A stretch of DNA of 64,000 nucleotides from Fragilariopsis cylindrus CCMP1102 (taxonomy: Eukaryota > Bacillariophyta > Bacillariophyceae > Bacillariales > Bacillariaceae): the NCBI GenBank assembly GCA_900095095.1, contig FMBT01000374.1:62001-126000 (forward strand), read 5' to 3'. Under the pieces are notes generated by a model that made no database searches, was not told the origin of the DNA, and worked only from the letters and a program-made list of their open reading frames with translations. The translations under genes and the position numbers were made by a program. Shown in pieces: positions 10,742 to 21,650 of the stretch (position 1 is the stretch's first letter; the number at the start of each line of letters is the position of its first letter).

Positions 10742-11349
10742 TTTTGGTGTGTAACAAGCAGCTTATTCTGAAGTAATCAACGAAAAAAATGCAAACGTGA
10801 AAAATCAAATTCAAAAAGCGCGCCTACTAGCCTCTCTCCTATGTACTGACACGAGATCACTCACTCGAACAAAGTCAACGATAATTTAGGAAGCAATTTC
10901 CGCGCGTTAAATTTCACGCGACAAAGGACGGAGATTGAGTCGTGAATTCAAGTGAATAGCGTCAATCAATTCAGTCCATCAAACTAACTACTATATTACA
11001 GTATTACTAGTACTATTAGTAACTATGATCACCGGTGGCTCGCGCAGAACATTTTTTATGCGCGTCTCCTGCTCGTACACAACATCTGTTTTCCTATTAA
11101 ATTCGAATCGAAGGAATGAAACCCATCAAATCGCAAGTCGCAAGAATTAAATCGCGCATTTTAAATTCGATAATTTTGCCCCTTACACGAGGAACTTGGT
11201 TCATGCAGAAATTATTCTTTATTCTTGCTTTGTTCAGAAGATTGAAGAAGATGGGCTTTTAAGAAACTTGGCTTTTTCTACTGTACAACAACACAAGAAT
11301 AAACCTCTCATTCACTCACTGCTATACAGAAAAAAGCATAAACTTCACC
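10552..11349. other. Divergent intergenic region with TG microsatellite
   Basis: Contains a TG dinucleotide run at about 10711-10738 and GC-rich phrases (CGCGCGTTAAATTTCACGCG near 10900) that resemble the subterminal words of the mariner-like elements further right, but no inverted partner was found. Upstream region of the FKBP gene. Confidence 0.4.
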
Positions 11350-12560
11350 ATGTCAAGATCAAAAAATTTAAAGCAACAACAAGCACGTGCAGTAGCGGCA
11401 GTATGGGCGGTAGTAATTTTTGCAGCTTTATTGATCATGATGATGATGAGCCGTAACAGTAATAATCAAGTAGCTGCCTTTACAACAACAACGATCAACA
11501 GCAGCAGAAACAACAAAGCAGCAGCAGCAACAACGAAGAATAATATGAATGAACGTTCTGTATTATCGATGTCTACTGCTACTGCTAATACAATGTTACC
11601 AGAAGGACTTGTGAAAACTATTGTTAATAAGGGTGATAATTTATATGCAGCAGGATCTATTGAACGTGGTGATATTGTGACTGTGAAATATACCTGTTAC
11701 TCCGTATCTGATGATAGTACTACCAAGAGTCACAACGTCTTACTTGCACGATCTAATAAACAAAAAACGGTACGTTGCCGTTTAAGATAGGATAAGATAA
11801 GATAAAAAAAATGAAAAATAAAAAATAAAGGAAGTGTATGCCGTCGTCGTCGTCGTTGTCGAATTTAATTTCGTCACATTTGCATTTGTTCTTCACTCAT
11901 CCTTCCACTTTTCCCCTCTTTTAAACCCTGTAGATTGTTGGTGATCGATCAATGGTACCTGGATGGGATCAAGCAATCCTGAGTATGAAAATGGGAGAAC
12001 GATCGGTGATACGTGTCACTGATCCTAATTTAGGATATGGTATGGATGGTATGGCATCCCAATCCTATACAAAAATTGCCTTTGATGCCTTAGGTTTGCC
12101 GATGCCGGATGAATCATCAGCAGATAATATACAATTAGAATTAGATATACAAATATTAAAAGTACAACCAGCCGCTGCGGCTGCGGAATTATTTGATATG
12201 AATTTTGATGCCATGGCATTAGCTGATGATACACCCAAGACAGCACAAGATATTGCCGAGGCCTACGAGACACGGATGGCACTGAAAGAACCAGATAAGG
12301 AAGGGTTAGAAGGATGGATTGAAACCGTGAAAAATTATTATTTCTTTGGTTTTTTTGAAGGTGAGACCGGTGAAGAAGCACCATGGTATTTAAAACCATC
12401 GATTACTTTCCCCATTGCCTTTTCAGTGGTGGGATTTGCCTTTTGGGTCTCCGTATTATCTGGTGCTATCAGTGAAAAAGGTCAACAATCTATTGATGAA
12501 TTAGATACAATTGTACAAGCATCAATCTATTTATTATCCACAAATTCATTTCCAATGTAA
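11350..12560 (+). CDS. FKBP-type peptidyl-prolyl isomerase, targeted and membrane-anchored
   Basis: Two exons, 11350-11769 and 11934-12560, flank a 164-bp GTACGT...TAG intron in phase 0; product 348 residues. The N-terminal hydrophobic segment (VAAVWAVVIFAALLIMM) followed by VAAF-TTT resembles a signal peptide with the Phe cleavage motif of diatom plastid precursors. The FKBP fold is visible as RGDIVTVKYTCYS, then across the splice IVGDRSMVPGWDQAILSMK and GERSVIRVTDPNLGYG, and the closing strand IQLELDIQILKV. An insert (SYTKIAFDALGLP) sits in the loop after LGYG. Residues about 297-317 form a transmembrane helix (TFPIAFSVVGFAFWVSVLSG), so the protein is probably thylakoid- or envelope-anchored. 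FKBPs catalyse Xaa-Pro isomerisation; activity is not guaranteed because some aromatic pocket residues are not obvious. Confidence 0.88.
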
Positions 12561-12834
12561 AAAACAAAATTCAATTGCGAAAGTGGAAAAGGAAATCAAA
12601 CCAAAAAATAGAAGTAAAAATAACATAAACTAATTACATACATTTCTTTTACATAAACTTATTATATTTCTTACCCGTATACTAATACTAGTACTATACT
12701 AAAACTGCTAATTCTTAGTTTGTGATGTCGAATGGGAAGGTAACATCTTGAGCGAAGCAACCAATACTGGTCTAGTAGTAGTGCAGTAGTCATGATGTAC
12801 GGGTATGCAACTAGGCCTATATAATTAACTACTG

Positions 12835-13280
12835 CTAACGTTCGATAGAGGATGTCTTAGATTTTTTCGTAGCTGGTGACAACGACGAGGTCTCATCATT
12901 ATTACTATCAACGTCATCAACTTTTGTGGCGTCCGTTTTTTCAAATCGATCTGGTACAGCCCATAAACCAAGTGCAGGATTTTTAATAAAATAAAATTCG
13001 TTATCATCATCATCATTATTATCATCATCTGAAGTATTATAATTATTATTTTTGTTATTCCATCCATCCTTCATTGTATTGATATCATATTTTGATAACA
13101 TATCTTCGAGATTACCATATTGAAATCCAACTTGATGAATATCTTTTTCATTCAGTAATGGTCCTGGACAATATGTAATTCGAAATCGATCTTCACTACT
13201 ACCATGTATTAAATGTGCAACTGCACCTAAATTATCTTGCAGCAATAATTCGTTGTTGCTACTGCTACTACTACTACTAT

Positions 13281-13312
<32 letters not shown>

Positions 13313-15151
13313 CCATCATTATCTTTGTTGCCTACTTGTTGTTCTTTTTCTTCCTTTAAATAATTCATTATCTTAGGTGTACCAACATAACCATACTTAC
13401 GTATAATAGAATCTTGTTCGGTTGTTTCACCAAATTTACATACACCAGGTGCTAATATAATTAATTCACCCCCATCAGCAATCGCCATTCTTGTTCGATA
13501 TATTGCTTTATTACCTAACCATGTGGAATGGAATTCATCTTCATCTAAGTAAACAACAATCCGTTTCGGACTTTTATTGAGCATAGTAAAATTAATTTTC
13601 ATACTTAATTCACATGCTTTCATATAGCAATCAATTGTATTACCAATAAATAAACCTTTTAATTTACCGGTCTTTGGACTGATCACAGTTAAGATATACC
13701 ATAAATCTAATTTATTTTCCAAGAAGTGTTCACTAGCATAATTTAATATTTGTCGTAATGGATTATTTGCACTATTGTGAAGTGTTGAGAACGAATGAAT
13801 GAACGAATGAATGAATGAGTGAAGATTTAAAAAGGCGAAGGTAAATCGAAGCGAAAACGGAACAGTACGAGATGACATCGTCACGACCGGAGGACCTCAA
13901 CTTCCGCTTTGCTTGCTTGTTTGCTTGTGAATGGATTGACCACAGAACATTGATATCCTATGTACTGTACTGTAACATTGTAAACTTACCGACCCATCAT
14001 ATTTTCCATACCATATACTGCACCAATAAAATGGGATAAATTAATAGCCTCTAATCCACCAACACTGATTATTATCATTGGAAATAGAAATTTTGATATA
14101 GGGAAAAAGGAAAAAGAGACATTAAGAAAAAGAAAAGGAAATAATGTGAGGAAAAAAATAATACGTCACATAACATCGAAGTGAAAGAAGCGGAATGTAA
14201 CGTAACGTAATGGAACGTAGCCGAAAAGAAAAGAAAAAAAAGGAACACGTACCCAACAAATAAATTCTTATTATAATTCGCCATACCCATTACCTCATGT
14301 GGAACAACTTGTCCAATTGATAACACAAGTGCATCTGCTTCTGCTTCTGCTTCTGCTTCTTGTGATTGTGATTTGTGCGGTTCTCCTTCTTGTTTTTGTT
14401 TTTGTAGTTCTGCTTGATTATTCGGCGGTAGTATCTTTCTTTTCTCCCAAACTAATTTATTTAATTGTGCTGGCCATGGTTCATTCACTAATCCATTTGT
14501 AGCAGTTAATACCATTTCATTTGGTACATGACCAATTGTTACAACATCTGTTTTCCATTTATGTTCTAAAAATAACAGAGGAGATGATCTTTCCCTTTCC
14601 TCATTTAATACTGCAAGTTGTGTACCAAACATTTTCTTGATTTGAATTTTTGTCATTGGTGCATGTGTACCTAATGCTGGCATAATTTGAAATGATGTGG
14701 GTGGTGTAACTACATCGTTGTCGTCGTCGTCTTTTTTTCTTGGTGAGGCAGCAGCAGCAGCAGTAATATTATCTTCTTTTTCGCCGCTGTCGTCGTCGGT
14801 TATTTTGACAACACCAGCAGCATCAGCAGCATTACTCTCCTCGTCGTTCTCATCTTTCTTCTTTATCTCATTACTACTACTTTCCTTCTTTTTTTTAATA
14901 CAATTATAATATTCAGAAATAATTTGTGTTATTTTTCCTGCTTGAGAATGAAATCTTGTATAATCTGGTGGTAACAGTAACACATCATCTCTTTTTCCTA
15001 ATTGGTTTAAAAATTTATACAATTCTTTATGTAGTGTATCATCATCGATATAACTATCATCAGCATTGTCGTTGTCATTGTCATTGTCATTATCATCTCC
15101 AGCGATAATAGCACAAAATAATGATTGTGGTAATTGGGATGACAATGACAT
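12835..15151 (-). CDS. LarA-like (nickel-dependent lactate racemase family, DUF2088) protein
   Basis: Three exons, 15151-14253, 14064-13990 and 13771-12835, with GTACGT/CAG and GTAAGT/TAG introns, give 636 residues. Family landmarks: LLLPPDYTRFHS (residues about 58-69), MPALGTHAPMT (His163), IGQVVPHEVMGMANYNKN (His near 284), then VGVGGLEAINLSHFIG and YGMENMMG made by exon 2, and a C-terminal half with LDLWYILTVI, GGELIILAPGV and FRITYCPGPL. LarA enzymes use a nickel-pincer nucleotide for 2-hydroxyacid racemisation or epimerisation. The lysine that anchors the cofactor in bacterial LarA lies in a GG-x-K loop; here the equivalent stretch reads GGLEA, so classical attachment looks absent. Asn/Asp, Ala and Ser homopolymers are inserted, and no targeting peptide is visible. 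I start at MSLSSQ; an in-frame ATG 69 codons upstream lies in non-coding-looking sequence. Confidence 0.85.
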
Positions 15152-15329
15152 ATTTGTATATTTCGTTTTCGTGTATAATTTTTTTTTTCCGATGCTCTTT
15201 GTGTGTGTGTGTGTGTGTGGCTGATTGATGTCTGTAAATTCTAATAATACTCTCTCTTGTATTAAACTACTCCTATTGCTAAGCCTATCGCTGTGTACGT
15301 ACAGTACGTCTAGCTCTCTAGTAGTTGAA

Positions 15330-15465
15330 TCAATCAATCTGAACGATGTGTTGTACAATGATTTGTAAGCAGGCTCCTTGATGTCCCTGTATGTGTATGT
15401 ATCGATGTGTTTGCGTTTTTATGTCGATCGTGTGTGAACGATCGGTGTCATTAAAAAAAATCTAC
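15330..15465. repeat. Dispersed repeat, copy A (copy B at 21409-21525)
   Basis: A block containing TTGAATCAATC, ACGATGTGTTGTA, CAGGCTCCTTGATGTCCCTG and CGGTGTCAT followed by an A-run is repeated, diverged, at 21409-21525 in the same orientation. It lies partly over the upstream region of the LarA-like gene. Nature unknown. Confidence 0.7.
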
Positions 15466-15536
15466 TAGGCACGGCTTTGTAATATTAACCTGGAGTGTTG
15501 GGACGAAGTCCCCCTCCCCCCTCCCCCTCCCTTGTA

Positions 15537-15620
15537 CTTCCTCCAGCGAGCGCTAAACGCGCAGGGGTCTATCACGTGAAAATTTAACGCGTGTTATTAA
15601 CACGTTCAACGGTCAATCAG
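15537..15620 (+). repeat. Left terminal inverted repeat of the mariner-like element
   Basis: Starts CTTCCTCCAGCGAGCGCTAA directly after TA (15535-15536). It pairs with 19175-19256 on the other strand, with a few mismatches such as TCTATCACGTG against GCTATCGCGTG. Confidence 0.88.
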
Positions 15621-16195
15621 CGCGCTTATCGCGGGGAAATATGTGTGAAGAGAAGAAGAATAAAGATGGGACGGTACTCAATACAACAAAGAATAAATCT
15701 AAATAATGATGGATCGATACACAATACAACTACAGTATCATTACGATTGAATCATATATGCTATATTTATGTTAATAACTACTACTGTGTGTGTTTATTA
15801 ATGATGGATAGATACTGTACTTGTTGCTTGTTGCTTGTTGTGATGGCAAGTATGTAAAGTATTGATCGGATCCGTTGATTCATTCATTCATTCAATCATT
15901 CATTCATTCGATCCGTTCGGTTCCATTCCAATCGTTCGATCCATCCGTTCGATCCCGTTAATAGATTATCATGTGTATTGTTGTGTTCGTAAAGTTTTTG
16001 TGTTGCATTCCATTCCATCCGTCACAATTGATCGGATTGGATCCATTCGTTGCGATCATTCCTTCCGTGTATATTGTTGTGTTTGTATATATTGTTGTGC
16101 TACCGTTGGTTCGATCCAACTTGTTAGATTATCATGTGTATTGTTGTGTTATTTTGTGATATAGATAGAGTCGTAATACAGATTGTCGCCCATTC

Positions 16196-18544
16196 CTAGA
16201 TCATATCCGGCTCCTCCTGCTCCTGCTCCTCCTCCTCGTCATCGTCATCGTCATCATAATCAAATTCCTCATCATCCCGACTAGCAACAGAGAAGACCTC
16301 CCAGTCTTCATCCTCCACCATAGTATTAAATGCATCTTCATAATAATCATAATCAAATTCATTACCATCCATCTCCTGCACGAATATATCAAGTAAATTA
16401 TATGAAAGATGATGTCCTGGATTGTACAGATGATCATCTCTATGTACATTTAGTGCATCCTGGTATTCCTTAGTCACAACTGGCTTCTTATATCGGAGTT
16501 TCGCTTCCACATCCACTGCAGTAAGACACTATCGGATTTCCACTCCACATGGTTCAGTTGCTTGTTCGTTCTCATATACAGGATGTACCACACTTCGAAC
16601 ACCACAATGAAGAGATCTTGATGCTGTTGCAAACTCATCACCACCTTCACACTCAACAATGGCATTAGCAATCTGAGCATGATGCATGTATGCACGAGAT
16701 AGAGTATCAAGTGGATATTTGTTGTAGACATGTTGAATGCCCTTCCAAAGTTCTTCTCCCTGTAGATAATGAGACCCATTATGCAGACCTTGATAAGCTG
16801 TTAGCATCTTTGCCATGGAAGGAAACATAGCAGAATCTTTAGTATTGGTAATGGGTGAATTAGGTGGTTGATTCCGAAGTTCCCATCCTCGGTTATTGAA
16901 TTCCTTCTTCATCCATTTCTTCAGATTTTTACACATATGTGGTGTTGCATTATCCCATTGCTTCACCATTACAATTCGTTTCCCTGTACGAGTTGTCAAT
17001 TGCTGTGCCAATACATCCATAGCTGGTAGTCCCTCCTCCTTGAACAACTTCAATAAAGAAAACTTAGGATCCTTATCAGTCCCTTCATTCGATCCAGTGA
17101 TTTCCATACTCTTAAAGTATGGATCTCCTGCACTTTGTAGAAGGTTCTCAGCAATTTGGGGTAATGATAGGATCCATCATCCTTGTAGACACGCCTGTAT
17201 GAATCACGGACAGCTTCCACCATAGCACCTGCTCGTGTACACAACAACTTAAAAGATTGTCCACCCATTTCGAAATCATTGCCTGTTGGCATGAAGGCAG
17301 TCATAACAAACACCAAGATCTTATAGTATAAAAGAGACAAACAGAACATATTGTGAGTAGAAGAAACAAGATAAAACAAGTCAATAACAATAGAAGATTT
17401 ACCTTCCCAATATGATTCTTGTGATGAACACCGTGTGCTACTGGGTGGCAACCAAAGAAAGGAATACACTTCAAAAACTGACGGACTACCAAACTATAGA
17501 ACCACTTCTCATCCGACTGGACAAGTACCACTTGCACTGTTGCTGCTACTAGCTTAGCACCATACCATAGAATATTGAACCCCTAGCCCAATATAATCGT
17601 TTTGTTTTAGTCTGACTCGTCAGCATAGGAAGAATCTTAGTGCTTTGATATACTGATTGAGGCAAAGACATTACATAAGATCGGAATGTATCCTTGCATG
17701 CAATAGATACACCATCTCCTCGAACTTTCTCTGAAAGCATGTTCCATGAGATGGAACCGTTGGTTTGTCTAAGATACTTTCCAATATCATCAGGAGCATT
17801 TGCTACTTTCTGTTGAAGTGATACTGCAGCATGACCGTATGGAACCTTCTCCTCCATAGACAGCAGTTCGAATGCTGCTCGTAGATCAGAATCATTGTAT
17901 GGTTCACCTGGATTGTTGTGCCGGATCCACCTCTTGTAGTAATCCAATGGAGTGTATACTTGTTCTCTCTTTGCTTCACAAGTGAAAACAGAAGTTCCGG
18001 CATCGGTCCTTTCCTTTCTAGATGCAGTCAATGTACCATCAGCTAAAGTTCGTGCATCACTTCTTGAGATGGTAGATGGGTGTTTATTCCAAGCATATGC
18101 ATGATCTGATGCGATATTGAATCCTTGTCTCTTGCTTGGAGTAAGTGTTGTAGTTGTAGTATGAATTCGAGAAAGCAGTCTCCTTTCAGGTGATTTCAAT
18201 TGACCACTTGGGGTGGAGGGTAGTTGCAATGCTTTCTTCACATCCCGTCGTAGCCATCCTGGTTTCTTATTCTCCTTGCCTTCCTTTAGATGATTCAGTA
18301 CTGGATGTGGTCCTTCAGACGACAACCACGTTGTTGAAGCCTCAAGTGTCTCGTATATATTCTTCGGTTTATTTCTTTTTCTTTTGCGAGAACGGACTGC
18401 TCTTGGTGGTGGTGGTGGTGTTACTACTGCAGCTCCTCGACGACGCCCACTTACTACTGCTGCTCCTCGATGACGGCCACTTCGCGTTCCAGTATCATCA
18501 GTTGGAGCATACACATGAGGATGAAGTCTTGCTTCATCAATCAA
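16196..18544 (-). pseudogene. Tc1/mariner-like DDD transposase, degenerate
   Basis: Read right to left. The N-terminal part (18544-17549) has a Pro/Arg-rich leader and a helix-turn-helix-like region ending TKTKRLYWA. A one-base loss in a GGGG run near 17580 then breaks the frame; the next frame gives VVLVQSDEKWFY (first catalytic Asp) and HHKNHIGK, an 83-bp intron (17402-17320, GTAAAT...AAG), and ILVFVMTAFMPTGND. A second frame break lies in a CCCC run near 17164. The next part gives MVKQWDNATPHMCKNLKKWM (second Asp) and RNQPPNSPITNTKD (third Asp). An in-frame TAG at 16529-16531 precedes the acidic C terminus ending at 16196. The triad is intact but two indels and a nonsense codon predict no function. 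Intron presence suggests a eukaryote-adapted lineage. Confidence 0.85.
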
Positions 18545-19174
18545 TGGAGAAGAATCAATAATGCCAATTGCATTTTCATTATAGTTGACATCAACTCACC
18601 ACCCTGACTTGTAGTGGTTGCATCAACTCTAACACATGCGCCTATAGAGAAGATATCTCTACTAATAGGAGGAGGAGGAGGCATGGTGTTGGGACGACGA
18701 AAAAACATCTTGTATTTGTTGTAATTGTCTTGAAAAGAAGCAATACGTATTTATTTTTTTCTTGGTCAAAAAATGGAGTTGGAAGGTCCTGCTTCGTGGT
18801 GTACCTTGTGCTATTAATATAGAAGAGAGTGCACCGAATTCGTTGTGTGATTAGATCAATAGAAGATTTGATACAGTCAATACAATGAAAATTTCTACTT
18901 TCGTGATGTGTCAACAAACCCAGTTTTAGAAGAATTGATATCTTGGCTTAAAAAATAGGACTTGGGATCTAAAAAAGTAGTACATTAGTAGTAGTTGAGT
19001 TGCTTGTGATGGGAGGTATGGTTTCGTTTATATTCATTCATAGGAAGTGGTCTAAAATGCGCCACCATGGTCAAATCCAATTGGATTGTAATTAAAATAA
19101 TAATGAAAAAGATTTACGATGGAATAAAATAAGATAAGCAAAAATGATTCAGTTGAATTTTCACTCATGGGATT

Positions 19175-19256
19175 GGATTAGCGTTGAACGTGTTAATAAC
19201 ACTAGCTAAATTTCCACGCGATAGCCCCCTGCGCGTTTAGCGCTCGCTGGAGGAAG
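19175..19256 (-). repeat. Right terminal inverted repeat of the mariner-like element
   Basis: Reverse complement of the left end, finishing GCGCTCGCTGGAGGAAG before TA at 19257-19258. Similarity fades after about 85 bp inward. Confidence 0.88.
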
Positions 19257-19336
19257 TACTTAAAGAAAAGAAGAAGGAGAGACGTGTACTGCACAGACCT
19301 GCACTGTTCACGGTACGATTTTATTGCATGATTACT

Positions 19337-19465
19337 TATGTCATCTAGCTAGGTAAGTACTGTAGCTAAAATTCCATCCAGGCCTAATAGTAAGGCCCAA
19401 ATAAGGCTTTATGCGATGCATGTGCTTTGATTTTACATTTTACAAAAGATCAAAGCATGATCAAG
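19337..19465 (+). repeat. Dispersed 130-bp repeat, copy A (copy B at 57838-57962)
   Basis: Carries CATCTAGCTA, AATTCCATCCAGGCCTA, AAATAAGGCTTTATGCGATG and TTTGATTTTACATTTTAC followed by GATCAAAGCATGATCAAGCAA. The same series in the same orientation is found at 57838-57962. Both copies lie 120-130 bp upstream of an annotated start codon. Confidence 0.85.
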
Positions 19466-19584
19466 CAAACTGGATCAGTACTGGATCCGAACGTCCCTTC
19501 CATAGTACGAGATGTGCACATAGGCGCATCCGGCCCAAGAACAAAAAGATCTTTTTTTCTATAATGTACTACTAGTATTATTAT

Positions 19585-21087
19585 TTGAATACACATGAGC
19601 GCTATTCGATAAAATATGTCTTAGATTGTCACGTATACGAATACGGACATTGCAACCACGATCACGTTCACGACCACGAAAACTTTGCTGCAGTAAAAAT
19701 GAACATGCCTTCTGCTATGGAACCAATTCCAGTCCTACTACCAGACGAAGTAGTTTATGCTGAACATCAAGAGCATGAACAGCAACAGCATCAGCATCAA
19801 CATCAACATCAACATCAACATCAAACTTTATGTCGTATCGCTGACGACTGGGATGTACAGGATGCTACTGCTGCTGCTACTGTATCACCTGATGCTGTAT
19901 CATCAACAATATCAGAAGTACAACAGGAAGAAAAAACACCGTCTACTACTACCACTATGGAACCAATTTCATTTGTAGATTCATCTTCATCTTCATCATC
20001 GTCACAAGAAGATGAAGATGAATCAGATGAATCCTCATCCAATATTATGTCAGAAGAAATTCAGGATATATTTGAATCATCAGATTCTCAGCAACTTCGT
20101 CAACAACTTCATCAACAAGAACAAGAACAAGAAACAGCACAACAACAACAGCAACGCCGTCGTCCAACTGATGATGAATTAATATTATATTCAAGACAAT
20201 TGAAATTTGAAGAACTGAAATCAGATTCTCAACAACTTCGTCAACAACTTCATCAACAAGAACAAGAACAAGAAACAGCACAACAACAACGCCGTCGTCC
20301 AACTGATGATGAATTAATATTATATTCAAGACAATTGAAATTTGAAGAAGCAAAACGATTACGATTGCTTAGAAAACAGCAACAACAAGTTGATGATGAT
20401 ATAATGAATGGATTAAACAATAACAATCACAGTAAGTCTGATGAACACGTTACTGAAATAATTTCATCATCGTCATCCTCCTCCTCCTCTTTGTTGTCAT
20501 CATCTGGAGAATATGACTATAAATATTGGGAAAATAATTTCAAATGTAAACAAAAAGAAATACATGATGCATTTATGAAAATTAGTTCCTTAACAGCACA
20601 AATTGTTGATATAACTGTTCATAACCACCACCGTCATAATCAGCGCGATGCTTACACTACTGATCAGCGTGCTGCATTGAACATGAACATGAACATGAAC
20701 ATGAAAAAAAACAACAAAAGCAAGAAGAACATGAACTTGAATGATCGCAATAATGACGATGTTGACGACTATGAAGACTCTAACAATAACGATGCGGACG
20801 AGGAAAAGGACAAGACACAAGAACAATCCTTTATAGATGATTATGCGATGCTTCGGCCCACCATGGCCTCGCTTTATGATCATTCTACGTCAATAGACAA
20901 TCAATCAACGTTGCCTAAACCGGAAAGTGTAACTAGTGATAACCAATTCAGGACTAAAATTGGAACCGGCTTGGACGTTGATTGTCGAAAGAATAGCAAG
21001 AAGCATCCAGCACAAACCATACATGGATTAAAAGATCCGGCTCCGGACGGAGTCCTATGCAAGAAGCCAAGGATGGGGGTTTATTGA
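19585..21087 (+). CDS. Gln/Ser/Asp-rich hypothetical protein with an internal tandem duplication
   Basis: 500 codons from the first ATG; a start at MNMPSAMEPIPV (about 19699) is equally possible. The protein is mostly low complexity: His/Gln, Ser, Asp/Glu and Met-Asn repeats. A 47-codon unit at 20080-20220 (QQLRQQLHQQEQEQE then RRRPTDDELILYSRQLKFEE) is repeated, two Gln codons shorter, at 20221-20355, a recent duplication by DNA similarity. These units would form amphipathic coiled coil. A more ordered patch follows (YKYWENNFKCKQKEIHDAF). No known domain or targeting signal is seen. Function unknown; a nuclear or scaffold role is only a guess. Confidence 0.6.
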   Translation: MNTHERYSIKYVLDCHVYEYGHCNHDHVHDHENFAAVKMNMPSAMEPIPVLLPDEVVYAEHQEHEQQQHQHQHQHQHQHQTLCRIADDWDVQDATAAATVSPDAVSSTISEVQQEEKTPSTTTTMEPISFVDSSSSSSSSQEDEDESDESSSNIMSEEIQDIFESSDSQQLRQQLHQQEQEQETAQQQQQRRRPTDDELILYSRQLKFEELKSDSQQLRQQLHQQEQEQETAQQQRRRPTDDELILYSRQLKFEEAKRLRLLRKQQQQVDDDIMNGLNNNNHSKSDEHVTEIISSSSSSSSSLLSSSGEYDYKYWENNFKCKQKEIHDAFMKISSLTAQIVDITVHNHHRHNQRDAYTTDQRAALNMNMNMNMKKNNKSKKNMNLNDRNNDDVDDYEDSNNNDADEEKDKTQEQSFIDDYAMLRPTMASLYDHSTSIDNQSTLPKPESVTSDNQFRTKIGTGLDVDCRKNSKKHPAQTIHGLKDPAPDGVLCKKPRMGVY

Positions 21088-21169
21088 AAAAGCAAGTGCT
21101 TGAAACAGCTTAAATTCATACTGGAAAAACCGTGTGCTTGAAAAAGAAGAAGAAGAGAATCACCAAGTT

Positions 21170-21410
21170 CATTACTAGTAAAAAACAAGTGCCTGTATTG
21201 GTTTAAATCCAGAAATAAAATAGCTAGCAATAAAATAAGATAAAATAAAATTAACGATCTACATAATTATATTAATTGCATTACAATATTACACATCAAT
21301 ATTGCCTCCCATCCTTACTTGTGCAACTCAAAAATACTTGGAAGATTTCCTCATAATTTTTTCTCTTTTTTTTTATCTGAGTTTGGAGAACTTCTTGACG
21401 ATCTCACTAT
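21170..21410 (+). repeat. Fragment of the PT-protein gene family with its 5' flank, copy A (copy B at 28110-28400)
   Basis: Begins GTTCATTACTAGTA and AACAAGTGCCTGTATTGGTT, continues through ATAGCTAGCAAT, AATAAGATAAAATAAAAT and ATATTGCCTCCCATCCTTAC, and ends in a piece coding CATQKYLEDFL, the same motif as residues about 190-200 of the secreted protein at 24149-25012. Stops and a T-run follow, so it is a remnant. Confidence 0.7.
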
Positions 21411-21525
21411 TAATTGAATCAATCTGCACGATGTGTTGTAAAACTAGTAAGTAGGCTCCTTGATGTCCCTGTGTATGTGTACAGTATGTGTGTGTTTGTC
21501 AGGTTCGGTGTCATAAAAAAAGATC
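21409..21525. repeat. Dispersed repeat, copy B (copy A at 15330-15465)
   Basis: Same order of words as copy A: TTGAATCAATCTGCACGATG, AGGCTCCTTGATGTCCCTG, GGTGTCATAAAAAAAGATCT. It abuts the family fragment at 21170-21410 and a G-rich stretch at 21535-21570. Confidence 0.7.
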
Positions 21526-21650
21526 TTCCATTTAAGGAGGGGGGCGTAAGACATTTGGGGGGAGGGGGGTACAACGGAAGCGATTTTGGTATATTTCCGA
21601 ATACTAATTCTCGCGCGAATGTGCTAGTGCGTGCTTACGTTTCAGTTTTT

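Larger units (their letters stand above)
15535..19258. mobile_element. Tc1/mariner-like DNA transposon with terminal inverted repeats
   Basis: The ends are an inverted repeat of about 85 bp (15537-15620 against 19175-19256), beginning CTTCCTCCAGCGAGCGCTAA and both flanked by TA, as expected for the TA target of this superfamily. The shared core includes AACGCGCAGGGG, TGTTATTAACACGTTCAACG. A broken DDD transposase lies on the minus strand at 16196-18544. The 15690-16110 part has many GATCCATTCG-like words and recurs in inverted orientation at 35850-36230. The 600 bp from 18545 to the right terminus hold no gene. Confidence 0.88.

Noticed and set aside
12835-13770. Separate gene starting at MTMSSRTVPF (13884)
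   Set aside because: The first 38 codons are intron sequence; the true reading enters at 13771 from the previous exon.
15862-16164. Plus-strand ORFs of 60-100 codons full of Ser/Ile/Val
   Set aside because: They come from GATCCATTCG-type repeat words in the transposon 3' region.
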